This document shows positions 13,437 through 20,691 of a stretch of 22,064 bases of DNA, piece by piece (positions within the stretch are counted from its first letter, which is position 1; every line of letters begins with the position of its first letter). A program made the translations under genes and the position numbers. Source of the DNA: DYGX01 sp035325905 (GTDB lineage: Bacteria; Chloroflexota; Anaerolineae; Aggregatilineales; Aggregatilineaceae); NCBI GenBank assembly GCA_035325905.1, contig DAOKYY010000062.1, positions 1 to 22,064 of the forward strand, in the 5' to 3' direction. Below the pieces are notes generated by a model. The model was not told the DNA's origin. It saw only the letters and a list, made by a program, of their open reading frames with translations, and searched no databases.

Positions 13437-15015
13437 AAACCCGGTACAGCTCGACCGCGACCCCGCCGAAGGGCCGCTCGAAGCGCCGCACCGCGTCCAG
13501 CCGCACCGGGAGCCGGTCGAGGTCCACGAACGGCGCGTCCGGCTCGGCCAGCAGGTAAACCACGCTCTCCGACGCCAAAAAACGCTCCAGGTCAGCGGTC
13601 ACAGCGTCGAGATGCTCGCCCTGCCAGCCGAAGAACGGGCACCTGAGATCGACCACGCCGTCTTCCGGCAGGTACAGCCGCAGCGCGTGGCAGGCGACGA
13701 TCGTGCTGACGACCGGCACGCGCCCGCTCGCCTCCGAGCGCGGCAGGTCCGGCAGGGCGGCCACCGCGTCGATCCAGCCGTAGCCCGACGAGAAGTTGGT
13801 GACGTACTCCCAGCGGTCGTGTTCCGGCAGGCGCAGCGCCAGCGGGTCGTTCCAGGCGTTCCAGGCGAACGGCAGCGCGACCGCCGCCAGCCACGCCCCG
13901 ATCAGCCCCGCCAGCCCGATCCGCGCCAGAGCGCGTCCAACGCGCCGCGCCAGCCGCTCCGCGCCGAGCCACAGCCCCGCGCTGACCAGCGCCAGCAGCG
14001 GCGGCATCCCCAGCAGCCAGTAGCGGTTCGACGGGTCGGGCGAGAGCGCGAGGATGATGCTCCACGGCAGCAGCGCGCACAGCGCCAGGTACAGCGCGCG
14101 CCGCCGCGCCGCGACCAGCGCCCACCCCGCCGCGATCAGCCCGACGATCACCGCCGGAACGCCGAAGAACCCCGCCAGCGTCTCGCCCAGCGCCGGGATA
14201 TTCTCCGCGATCACCCGGTCGAACCCGCCGGTCACAAACAGGTTGGTGCCCACCAGCAGCACCGGCTCCTGCTGCGCCTGCCGGAAAATCGGGTAGAGCA
14301 TAAACGGCAGCCCGGCGATCGCGCTCACGGCGTAGGCGGCGGCGAGCGCGGGCCAGTACCTCGGCGGCACGACGCGCGCCAGCCGGTCGCGCCAGCGGGA
14401 GCCGGTCGCCCCGCGCGGCGGGCGCTCGCCGAGCGTCCAGATCGCGACCAGCGACACGAGCGCGAACGGCGCGGCGGTCAGCTTGGCGAGAATAGCCAGC
14501 GAGACCAGCGCGCCGCTCAAGGCCCCGATACGCCGCGTCGGGCGCCGCGCCAGCCGGATTCCGGCCCAGACCGCCAGCATCCCGAAGGCGGCGGCGAGCT
14601 GGTCCGCCAGGATCATGCGCTCGTAGAAGACGAGATACGGCGCCGTCGCGTAGAACAGCAGCGCCAGCGCGCCGACCGCGTGCCCAAATAGCGCCCGCCC
14701 GACGCGATAGGTCGCCGCCGCGCCGATCAGCACCGCCAGCGCGTAGACCAGCCGCCCGCCGTGCAGCGCGTCCAGCCGGTCGAAGCCGAACGCGCCCAGC
14801 CAGTAATAGCCAAGCAGCTTGCCCGCCGTGAATGACACCGGGTCGTCGAAGCGCCACACGATCTCGCTGCGGCGGATGTGCAGCGATTCGTCGTTGAAGG
14901 CGGGCATCGCCAGCGCGTCGTGCGCGCGCGCGAAAAACGCGATCAGCAGCAGCGCGACGACGACCGCCAACTGCGGCGCACTCACGGGGCGAGCGCGGGG
15001 AAGCGGGTCGGTCAT
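13423..15015 (-). CDS. GT-C (PMT/ArnT-like) membrane glycosyltransferase, second paralogue
   Basis: This 530-residue protein has many hydrophobic helices and the plan of GT39/GT83-type enzymes, which transfer a sugar from a polyprenyl-phosphate donor on the outer side of the membrane. The first helix (about 15-31) is followed by M-P-A-F-N-D-E-S-L-H-I, whose acidic pair D42-E43 is where GT-C enzymes carry the catalytic Asp. The C-terminal soluble part starts with D-R-W-E-Y-V-T-N-F-S-S-G-Y (400-412). It is clearly paralogous to the gene just upstream (15027-16562). I chose the ATG at 15015, 11 bases after that gene's stop; the open frame continues upstream without similarity. Acceptor and sugar are unknown. 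Confidence 0.85.
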   Translation of the reverse strand: MTDPLPRARPVSAPQLAVVVALLLIAFFARAHDALAMPAFNDESLHIRRSEIVWRFDDPVSFTAGKLLGYYWLGAFGFDRLDALHGGRLVYALAVLIGAAATYRVGRALFGHAVGALALLFYATAPYLVFYERMILADQLAAAFGMLAVWAGIRLARRPTRRIGALSGALVSLAILAKLTAAPFALVSLVAIWTLGERPPRGATGSRWRDRLARVVPPRYWPALAAAYAVSAIAGLPFMLYPIFRQAQQEPVLLVGTNLFVTGGFDRVIAENIPALGETLAGFFGVPAVIVGLIAAGWALVAARRRALYLALCALLPWSIILALSPDPSNRYWLLGMPPLLALVSAGLWLGAERLARRVGRALARIGLAGLIGAWLAAVALPFAWNAWNDPLALRLPEHDRWEYVTNFSSGYGWIDAVAALPDLPRSEASGRVPVVSTIVACHALRLYLPEDGVVDLRCPFFGWQGEHLDAVTADLERFLASESVVYLLAEPDAPFVDLDRLPVRLDAVRRFERPFGGVAVELYRVSPRP

Positions 15016-15026
15016 GGCGCGGCGCC

Positions 15027-16562
15027 TCACTCCGCCAACGCGACGCGGTACAGGCGCACCGGCGCGCCATCGTGCGGGCGGGCGTACTCGCGCAGCAGCG
15101 TCCAGGTGAACGGCAAGCGATCCAGGTCGTACACGCTCAGCCGCTCGACCGCCATGTACAGCGGCGATTCGCGCTCCGCCAGCCCGATCAGGCGCGCGGT
15201 CATCGCGTCCTGCGCGGACGGGTCCCACCTGAACAGCGGGCAGTCGAGCGCGACCGCGTTCGGCGCGGTCCAGTACAGCGGCAGCGTGTGGCAGGCCGGG
15301 AGCCAGCCAATCACCGCGATTCGACCGTCCGCCCCCGGCGGCAGATCGGGCAGATCGCGCGCCAGGTCGCGCAGCGCGTAGCCGGACGAGGTGTTGGTCA
15401 CATACTCCCAGCGGTCGCGCGCGGGCAGATCGAGCGCCGCCGGATCGGTCATGGCTTGCCGGGCAAACGGCCCCGCGAACGCCAGCGCCCATAGCCCCAG
15501 CGCGATCCACGCCGCCCACGCCGCCGGGCGAGCGCGCCCGGTTAGCTCGATCACGCCGCCCGCCACCAGCGCCAGCAGAAACGGCACGCCGAGCACCAGA
15601 TAGCGCGTCGAAAGCTGGCCCGCGATCAGGACGACACCGATCCACGGCAGCAGCGCGCCCGCCGCCAGGTACGCCAGCGCGCGCGGTCGCCAGCGCGCCA
15701 GCGCCACCGCCAGCAGCCCGGCCAGCGCGATCCACCCCGGCGACAGCAGTGTGATCAGCGCGCGGGCCGCCTGCTCGATGTTGCCTGCGATCTGCGCGGC
15801 GCGGTCCCCGGCGGAATATAGCTCCTCCTCCACCACCACGCGAACCGGCGCCCAGCCCGCCGCCTGAGCCAGCAGGTAGGCGAGCACCGGCGCCAGGACG
15901 AGAAAACAGCCCAGGCCAACCGCGATCAGCGGGCGGCGGAAGCGCGGCGCGAGCACGGCTCGCCCTCTGTCCGGCTGCCGCAGCGCAATCGCCAGCGGGA
16001 TCAGCGCGCCGAGCGGCAGCGCGATCAGCTTGGCGAGCGCCGCCGCGCCGAGCAGCGCCCCGGCGATCAACCCTCGCCCAAACGCGGGACGGCTCGCCAG
16101 CCGCAGGGCCGCGATCGCCAGCGCGACGCCGATCGACGCGGTGAAGGCGTCGGCCAGCGCCAGCCGCTCGAAGAAGACCAGCGGCGGCGCGAGCGCGTAG
16201 AGCGCCAGCGCCAGCAGCCCGGCCCCCGGCGCGAACAGCCGCCGCGCCAGCGCGTAGGTCAGCGCCCCGCCGAGCGGCGCCCACAGCGCGGTCGCGGCGC
16301 GCGCCAGCCACGCCGCTTCGGGCGCGTTCAGCCCGAATAGCCCGATCCAGTAGTAGAACAGCAGCTTCTTGGGGTTCAACGACTCGCCCAGGTCGGAGAA
16401 CTGCCACACGACCCGCCCGCGCAGGATATGCAGGCTCTCGTCCACGAAGATCGGCATTTCCAGCGGGCGGTGGACGCGCAGCGCGAACAGCAGCGCCAGC
16501 AGCCCCGCGACGGCCAGCAGGTGCGCGGCGGAGCGCGACGCGATCAGCCGCGCAGGCGCCAC
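15027..16562 (-). CDS. GT-C (PMT/ArnT-like) membrane glycosyltransferase, first paralogue
   Basis: This is a 511-residue multi-pass protein. The first helix (about 14-29) is followed by M-P-I-F-V-D-E-S-L-H-I with D41-E42 in the catalytic loop, then L-F-Y-Y-W-I-G-L-F-G. The C-terminal part has D-R-W-E-Y-V-T-N-T-S-S-G-Y at 383-395, which recurs almost unchanged in the next gene. Shared lengths, motifs and ends indicate a tandem duplication. The frame is open to 16670, but the GTG at 16562 gives an N-terminus matching the paralogue and overlaps the preceding amidotransferase-like gene by 19 bases, suggesting coupled translation. The role is probably glycosylation of a surface lipid, protein or polymer; this is inferred from the family. 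Confidence 0.83.
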   Translation of the reverse strand: MAPARLIASRSAAHLLAVAGLLALLFALRVHRPLEMPIFVDESLHILRGRVVWQFSDLGESLNPKKLLFYYWIGLFGLNAPEAAWLARAATALWAPLGGALTYALARRLFAPGAGLLALALYALAPPLVFFERLALADAFTASIGVALAIAALRLASRPAFGRGLIAGALLGAAALAKLIALPLGALIPLAIALRQPDRGRAVLAPRFRRPLIAVGLGCFLVLAPVLAYLLAQAAGWAPVRVVVEEELYSAGDRAAQIAGNIEQAARALITLLSPGWIALAGLLAVALARWRPRALAYLAAGALLPWIGVVLIAGQLSTRYLVLGVPFLLALVAGGVIELTGRARPAAWAAWIALGLWALAFAGPFARQAMTDPAALDLPARDRWEYVTNTSSGYALRDLARDLPDLPPGADGRIAVIGWLPACHTLPLYWTAPNAVALDCPLFRWDPSAQDAMTARLIGLAERESPLYMAVERLSVYDLDRLPFTWTLLREYARPHDGAPVRLYRVALAE

Positions 16563-17239
16563 AGCGAGCCGTCGAGCCACGCGCCGATCAGCCGCCGGTC
16601 GGCCTCGGCGGAAGGGCTGGGCCGCTCCGGGTGCCACTGCACGCCCAGCACCGGCAGCGCGCGATGCCACAGCGCCTCGATCACGCCATCCTCCTCTGAC
16701 ACCGCCAGCCCTTCGAGGTCAGGCGCGAGCGTGGCGGCGGTCATCCCCTGGTGGTGGTGCGAGTTGACGCGCAGCGCCGGCTCGCCCAGCGCCTCGGCCA
16801 GCGGCGCGTGCGTCAGCGCGATCGGGTGCGTGCTGTCCGCGTGCGGGACCGCGCCGGGCACCAGCGCCGGGATGTCCTGCACCAGCGCCCCGCCGAAATA
16901 GACGTTGATGACCTGCATCCCCCGGCAGATGCCGATCACCGGCTTCTGGCGCTCGACCGCCCAATCGAGCAGCGCCCACTCGGTGCGGTCGCGCGGCGGC
17001 GCGATCTCGTCGCTGTGGGTGTTGCCCGCCCCGTAGAGCGCCGGGGCGATGTCGCCCCCGCCCGACAGGATCAGGCCGTCCAGGTCCAGCGCCTCGACGT
17101 AGCCGGCCGGGTCGGCCAGCACGTTCGACACCGGCACTGCGACCGCGCCCAGCGCCTCGAAGAACATGGCATAAGTGTGATTGAGATAATCCCGCTTGCG
17201 CTGCGGGCCAAAACTGAGGGTGATCGCGAGCTTGATCAT
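16544..17239 (-). CDS. Peptidase C26 / gamma-glutamyl-GABA hydrolase-like protein
   Basis: This 231-residue class I glutamine amidotransferase-like protein belongs to the group of PuuD, which releases GABA from gamma-glutamyl-GABA in putrescine breakdown. Visible marks are the L-S-G-G-G-D-I strand (58-64), the nucleophile C105 in G-I-C-R-G-M-Q, N-S-H-H-H-Q-G, and H203 and E205 in Q-W-H-P-E-R. The triad is complete. No other putrescine genes are nearby, so a different gamma-glutamyl substrate is possible. The ATG at 17239 gives the usual N-terminal strand; there is no clear ribosome site. Its end overlaps the start of the first glycosyltransferase gene. Confidence 0.9.
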   Translation of the reverse strand: MIKLAITLSFGPQRKRDYLNHTYAMFFEALGAVAVPVSNVLADPAGYVEALDLDGLILSGGGDIAPALYGAGNTHSDEIAPPRDRTEWALLDWAVERQKPVIGICRGMQVINVYFGGALVQDIPALVPGAVPHADSTHPIALTHAPLAEALGEPALRVNSHHHQGMTAATLAPDLEGLAVSEEDGVIEALWHRALPVLGVQWHPERPSPSAEADRRLIGAWLDGSLWRLRG

Positions 17240-17289
17240 AGTCTATGTGAACTGTCGAAAGTCACTAGCGCAGATGATGCGCGTGTTTT

Positions 17290-17390
17290 TACCTCACCCC
17301 CGGCCCCTCTCCAAAATGGAGAGGGGAGAAAAGCGACAGCGTAGCGTGAAGTCCCCTCTCCGGCGCGGAGAGGGGATTAGGGGTGAGGTA
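17290..17390. repeat. Dispersed palindromic repeat, copy 3
   Basis: The ends TACCTCACCCC (17290-17300) and GGGGTGAGGTA (17380-17390) are perfect 11-bp inverted repeats. Inside are two hairpins of the form CCCCTCTCC-5 bases-GGAGAGGGG, at 17304-17326 and 17353-17375, separated by a spacer with GCGTAGCG. Copy 1 has one such hairpin and the same GCGTAGCG core. It begins one base beyond the stop of the phosphatase gene and lies before the C26 gene. Confidence 0.82.
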
Positions 17391-17391
17391 A

Positions 17392-17985
17392 TCAGTCCAC
17401 CTGCGCCACCGGCGCGCGCTGCTCCGCCTCGTACTCGGCCAGCAGCGCCATCTGCGGCGGCATGATGTTGATGAAGGGCCGCGCCCGGCGGATCGTCTCC
17501 AGCGCCTCGTCGCGCGACATCCCGGCGCTGATCAAGTACGCGGCGGCCAGGGTCGGCGCGCGGCCCACGCCGCCCGCGCAGTGAATGTACACCTTCCGCC
17601 CGGCTTCGATCTGCTCGCGCACGAAGGCCACGCCGCGCTCCAGGTGCTCGACCGAGGGCGCGGCGTCGTCCACCGTCGGCAGGTGGCAGTAATCGACCAG
17701 CGCCAGCCCGTGCGCCGCGTCGTCGAACTCCACCCGCAGATTAACGCCCGCCGTGATCCCGGCGCGCTCCAGCGCGCGCTTGCCGCGCCGCCCGTACTGC
17801 GGCCCGACGTACAGCTGCGGCGTCACCTCGCTGTAGCGCAGCAGCGGGACGCCCGTCAGCTTCGGGACCCCGCGCGCGTACAGCCACAGCAGCGTCGTGC
17901 GCAGCCCCTGCGTGCGCAGCCGGTGCGCCAGAATGCGCCATCCCTTGCGCAGCTTGTCCCACAGCGCGATGGACGGAATATTCAT
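17392..17985 (-). CDS. Dual-specificity / tyrosine protein phosphatase
   Basis: This 197-residue cysteine phosphatase has the signature loop H-C-A-G-G-V-G-R-A at 135-143, with nucleophile C136 and phosphate-binding R142. The acidic pair D106-D107 (P-T-V-D-D) is a likely general acid. The V-T-P-Q-L-Y-V-G start at 54-61 is typical of dual-specificity phosphatases. About 50 residues come before the domain, with basic and hydrophobic stretches but no clear membrane helix. Substrates may be phosphoproteins, lipids or sugars. The ATG at 17985 follows the stop of the UPF0104 gene by three bases, and a GGAG nine bases upstream lies within that gene's last codons, so the two are probably translationally coupled. 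Confidence 0.92.
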   Translation of the reverse strand: MNIPSIALWDKLRKGWRILAHRLRTQGLRTTLLWLYARGVPKLTGVPLLRYSEVTPQLYVGPQYGRRGKRALERAGITAGVNLRVEFDDAAHGLALVDYCHLPTVDDAAPSVEHLERGVAFVREQIEAGRKVYIHCAGGVGRAPTLAAAYLISAGMSRDEALETIRRARPFINIMPPQMALLAEYEAEQRAPVAQVD

Positions 17986-17988
17986 GCG

Positions 17989-19062
17989 TTAGTTCTCCGG
18001 CGAGCGGTTGATGCGAGGCCGGTCGGGCGACGGCCCGGCCACCACCGGCGCCTCGACCGGCGTGCGACGCAGCGTGCGCGTCAGAAAGACCATCCCGCCG
18101 ACCATCGCGTGCCCCCAGGTCAGCGCGCGCATGATGATCGCGATCACCCCGGCGGCGCCGCTGCCGACGCCCACCAGCCCCAGGAAGAACACGTAAGCCG
18201 ACTCTTTGACGCCCAGCGACGCAATCGAGATCGGGATCAGCTCGGCGGTCGTCGCCAGCGCGATCATCGGCACAAAAGCGCTGACCGCGATGGGATCCGT
18301 CACCGCCACCAGCACCAGGTACGTCGCACCCATCGTCAGCGCGTTGGCGACAATCGATAGCAGCACGACCTGGAGCAGCACAACCGGGCTGTGCAACTGC
18401 TCGGTGAAGGCATCCTGCATGTGGCGGCCTTTAGCGACCAGCCACCCCAGCCGGACGCGCTCCGCCAGCGCGGCCACCGGCCCGAACAGCCAGCCCTGGC
18501 GCAGCATCAGCACGCCCGCGACGCCGCCGGCGAACAGCGCGTGCACCAGCAGCACGAACGGAAGCGGCACCTTGCCCGGCTCCATGAACAGCGCGAAGAT
18601 GCTGCCCGCCCCGGCGATGGTCAGCAGGCCGATCCCGCGCTCCAGCAGCACCGACGAGGTCGAGTCGGCCTTGCGCCCGGTCAGCGCCGCCGTATCGACC
18701 GCCCGCACCGCGTCCCCGCCGACCGAGGTCGGCAGCACGGTGCTGAAAAACGCGCCGACGAAATAGGTGCCGAGCAGGCGGCGGAACGGCAGCTCCAGCC
18801 CGCTCTCGCGCGCGAACAGGCTCCAGCGATACGCCTTGACCGACGTGCTGAGCAGCGTCAGCAGCCAGGCGAGCGGGATCAGCGACCAATCGACGCTGCG
18901 CAGGCGGTCCGCGTCGCTCGCTACCAGCGACAGCACGAACGCCATCAGCACGGCGGCGATGCCGAGCCGCAGCCAGAGCAGCAGGCGGTCGCGGTGGCGC
19001 TTCAGCCAGGCCAGCCGCGTAGCGCGAGCCGGACGATTCGTGTGGGGCGTTACATCGCTCAT
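17989..19062 (-). CDS. UPF0104 / lysylphosphatidylglycerol synthase-type membrane protein
   Basis: This 357-residue protein has about eight hydrophobic segments and belongs to the family that includes the flippase-like membrane half of MprF and proteins near polyprenyl-linked glycan genes. Recognisable parts are S-V-K-A-Y-R-W-S-L-F-A, then L-L-G-T-Y-F-V-G-A-F-F-S-T-V-L-P-T-S-V-G-G-D-A-V-R (the G-G-D-x-x-R motif is family-defining), and later I-P-I-S-I-A-S-L-G-V-K-E-S. It lacks the soluble synthase domain of MprF, so it is not a lysyl transferase; lipid transport is the likely role. It begins a minus-strand series with a phosphatase, then the C26 and two GT-C genes. That context suggests polyprenyl-linked sugar or lipid traffic, as inference. 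Confidence 0.88.
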   Translation of the reverse strand: MSDVTPHTNRPARATRLAWLKRHRDRLLLWLRLGIAAVLMAFVLSLVASDADRLRSVDWSLIPLAWLLTLLSTSVKAYRWSLFARESGLELPFRRLLGTYFVGAFFSTVLPTSVGGDAVRAVDTAALTGRKADSTSSVLLERGIGLLTIAGAGSIFALFMEPGKVPLPFVLLVHALFAGGVAGVLMLRQGWLFGPVAALAERVRLGWLVAKGRHMQDAFTEQLHSPVVLLQVVLLSIVANALTMGATYLVLVAVTDPIAVSAFVPMIALATTAELIPISIASLGVKESAYVFFLGLVGVGSGAAGVIAIIMRALTWGHAMVGGMVFLTRTLRRTPVEAPVVAGPSPDRPRINRSPEN

Positions 19063-19083
19063 ACTGGATGAATTCTCGCAGAA

Positions 19084-19112
19084 CCGGTACCGGCGCTCAT
19101 AGACCTGTTATA
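19084..19112 (-). promoter_or_regulatory. Candidate -10 box and palindrome upstream of the UPF0104 gene
   Basis: On the minus strand TATAAC (19112-19107) could start transcription near 19100. The perfect palindrome CCGGTACCGG (19084-19093) lies just downstream of that start, where a repressor would block elongation. No good -35 box is seen. Confidence 0.3.
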
Positions 19113-19224
19113 CCCATTTACGAGCGAGGTGCCCCAGGGTAGCGCGCGGATTATAGCAGAACGCCCCTCCCCGGCCAATGGACGAGCGCCGAGCGGGCGT
19201 AAGAACGGCTGACAAGTATCAGGC

Positions 19225-19253
19225 TTGACATTCCCCTCGAACAGGCCGATCAT
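19225..19253 (+). promoter_or_regulatory. Promoter with consensus -35 before the MFS gene
   Basis: TTGACA (19225-19230), a perfect -35 hexamer, is followed after 17 bases by GATCAT (19248-19253), matching TATAAT at four of six positions. The start would be near 19260. Other AT-rich hexamers, TATCAT (19272-19277) and TATATT (19280-19285), lie further down without a partner -35 box. Confidence 0.5.
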
Positions 19254-19315
19254 TGAGTTATCGCATCGTGATATCATCGTATATTCAGCGCGCTCTGGCG
19301 GGCGCCTGTGACAAC

Positions 19316-19336
19316 CCCGTGTGGTGCGGGTTTTTT
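19316..19336 (+). terminator. Terminator-like hairpin immediately before the MFS start codon
   Basis: CCCG (19316-19319) pairs with CGGG (19327-19330) around a seven-base loop. The flanking AA and TT can extend the stem past one bulged C, and six T residues follow (19331-19336). A second imperfect stem, CAGCGC with GCG-C-CTG, precedes it at about 19287-19309. From the promoter at 19225 this would give an RNA of about 77 bases unless read through. Confidence 0.45.
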
Positions 19337-19341
19337 ATTGT

Positions 19342-20616
19342 ATGCAGCCTTCCTCTAATGCTCAGGCATCTCCTGAACATGCGAGCGCCAACTATCGCCA
19401 CCTCGTCGGAGACGTGTTCTGGTTCGGGGTGGCGTTTCCGTCCACGGCGCGCTTCCTGTCGATCTACGCAATCCGTCTGGACGCCAGCGCCGCGCTGCTC
19501 GGCTGGATCTCGGCGCTGCCCGCGATCATCCTGCTGATCACGTCGGCGCTCGCGCCCTGGTGGCGCAAGCGGTACGGCTCGACCGTCGGCGCGCTGTTCT
19601 GGCCGGGGCTGGGCTTCCGGCTCGTCTTCCTGCTGCCCGCGCTGACCCCCGTCTTCCCGCACGCGTTCCAGCCGTACTGGCTGCTCCTGGCGGTGGCGCT
19701 GCCCGCGCTGGCGCAGGGCGTCTCGTCGGTGCTGTTCCTGGTCGTGCTGCGCGAAGGCGTGGATGCCCGCGACCTGCCGGGGCTGATGAGCCGGCGCTCG
19801 TTCGCGTTCAACGTCGCGGTCGGCCTGGCGACCGTCGGCTTCGGCTTCTGGCTCAGCGAAGTCACCTTTCCATTCAATTATCAGGCGATGTTCGTCGCGG
19901 CGTTCGCCGTCTCGCTGATCAGCCTGTGGCATGTCCAGGCGCTGCGCGAGATCAACCCCTCGACCATGCCACAGCGCGTCAAAGGGGCCATGCGCGCCCT
20001 GCTGCGGACGCCGGTCTTCCAGCGCGTCGCCTCGACCTCGACGCTGGTTCACCTGTCGTTCTTCTCCATTCTGCCGATCATCCCGCTGTGGCTGGTCAAC
20101 CGCTTCGACGCCGACGAGCAGTTTCTCTCGTACTTTGGCCTGGTCGAGATCGCTGCGGCGGCCCTGATCGCGACGCAAACCGGCCGGATCGTCCGCCGCC
20201 TCGGCACCCGCGCCACGATCGCGGCTGGCCTGGCGATCACCGGCGTCGCTGCGGGGCTGCTCGCCGCCGCCCCGTCCCTGCCCGTGACGCTGGTCGCAGC
20301 CGCGATCTCCGGCGCGGCCTGGACGGCGACCTCGATCAGCGTCTTCACATACTTCAGCGAGAACACGCCGCCCGAAAACGTCACGCACTTCTCGACCGCC
20401 TACAACCAGGTCGTCTCGCTCGCGATCTTCGTCGGCCCGCTGCTCGGCAGCCAGCTCGCCGGGCTGCTGCCTGATCTGAGCGTGGTGCTCCTGATCGGCG
20501 CGGTGCTGCGCCTGGCCGCCGCCGCGCTGATCCCGCTCGACCTGTTCGGGCGTGACCGTCGCACGCCCCTGCCTGAGCCGCAGCCGGAGATCGACCAGGT
20601 CTCCGTCTCTGGCTGA
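19342..20616 (+). CDS. Major facilitator superfamily transporter
   Basis: This 424-residue membrane protein has about 11-12 hydrophobic helices, a basic loop between helices 2 and 3 (W-W-R-K-R-Y-G-S) and a matching basic loop between the two halves (R-I-V-R-R-L-G-T-R). This is the usual MFS plan for proton-driven or facilitated transport; the substrate cannot be told. The C-terminus is hydrophilic. I chose the ATG at 19342; the GTG pair at 19321 lies inside a terminator-like hairpin and adds only seven residues. No ribosome site is visible before the ATG; the stretch upstream is a T-rich tail. Translation might instead begin a little further in. Confidence 0.88.
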   Translation: MQPSSNAQASPEHASANYRHLVGDVFWFGVAFPSTARFLSIYAIRLDASAALLGWISALPAIILLITSALAPWWRKRYGSTVGALFWPGLGFRLVFLLPALTPVFPHAFQPYWLLLAVALPALAQGVSSVLFLVVLREGVDARDLPGLMSRRSFAFNVAVGLATVGFGFWLSEVTFPFNYQAMFVAAFAVSLISLWHVQALREINPSTMPQRVKGAMRALLRTPVFQRVASTSTLVHLSFFSILPIIPLWLVNRFDADEQFLSYFGLVEIAAAALIATQTGRIVRRLGTRATIAAGLAITGVAAGLLAAAPSLPVTLVAAAISGAAWTATSISVFTYFSENTPPENVTHFSTAYNQVVSLAIFVGPLLGSQLAGLLPDLSVVLLIGAVLRLAAAALIPLDLFGRDRRTPLPEPQPEIDQVSVSG

Positions 20617-20655
20617 TTTTCGCTGACTCGCCGCGCTTGGCTGCTCTCGGCCGGA

Positions 20656-20684
20656 TTGTCAGTTTGAGGCGGATCGCGTAAACT
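20656..20684 (+). promoter_or_regulatory. Promoter of the secreted glycosidase gene, probable leaderless start
   Basis: TTGTCA (20656-20661) and TAAACT (20679-20684) are separated by exactly 17 bases. The -10 box ends seven bases before the ATG at 20692, so transcription should start at or one base before the start codon. Confidence 0.55.
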
Positions 20685-20691
20685 CTCCCTC

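Noticed and set aside
14024..14035. A GGTTCGA-like sequence suggesting a tRNA T-arm
   Set aside because: It lies inside the glycosyltransferase gene and no acceptor, D or anticodon stem can be built around it.
13612..14691. A 359-codon plus-strand frame opposite the second glycosyltransferase
   Set aside because: It is dominated by Arg, Gln and Pro, which is what transmembrane Leu/Ala codons give in antisense.
19059..19277. A 72-codon minus-strand frame in the gap before the UPF0104 gene
   Set aside because: No ribosome site or family resemblance; it covers the region of predicted promoters and is likely non-coding.
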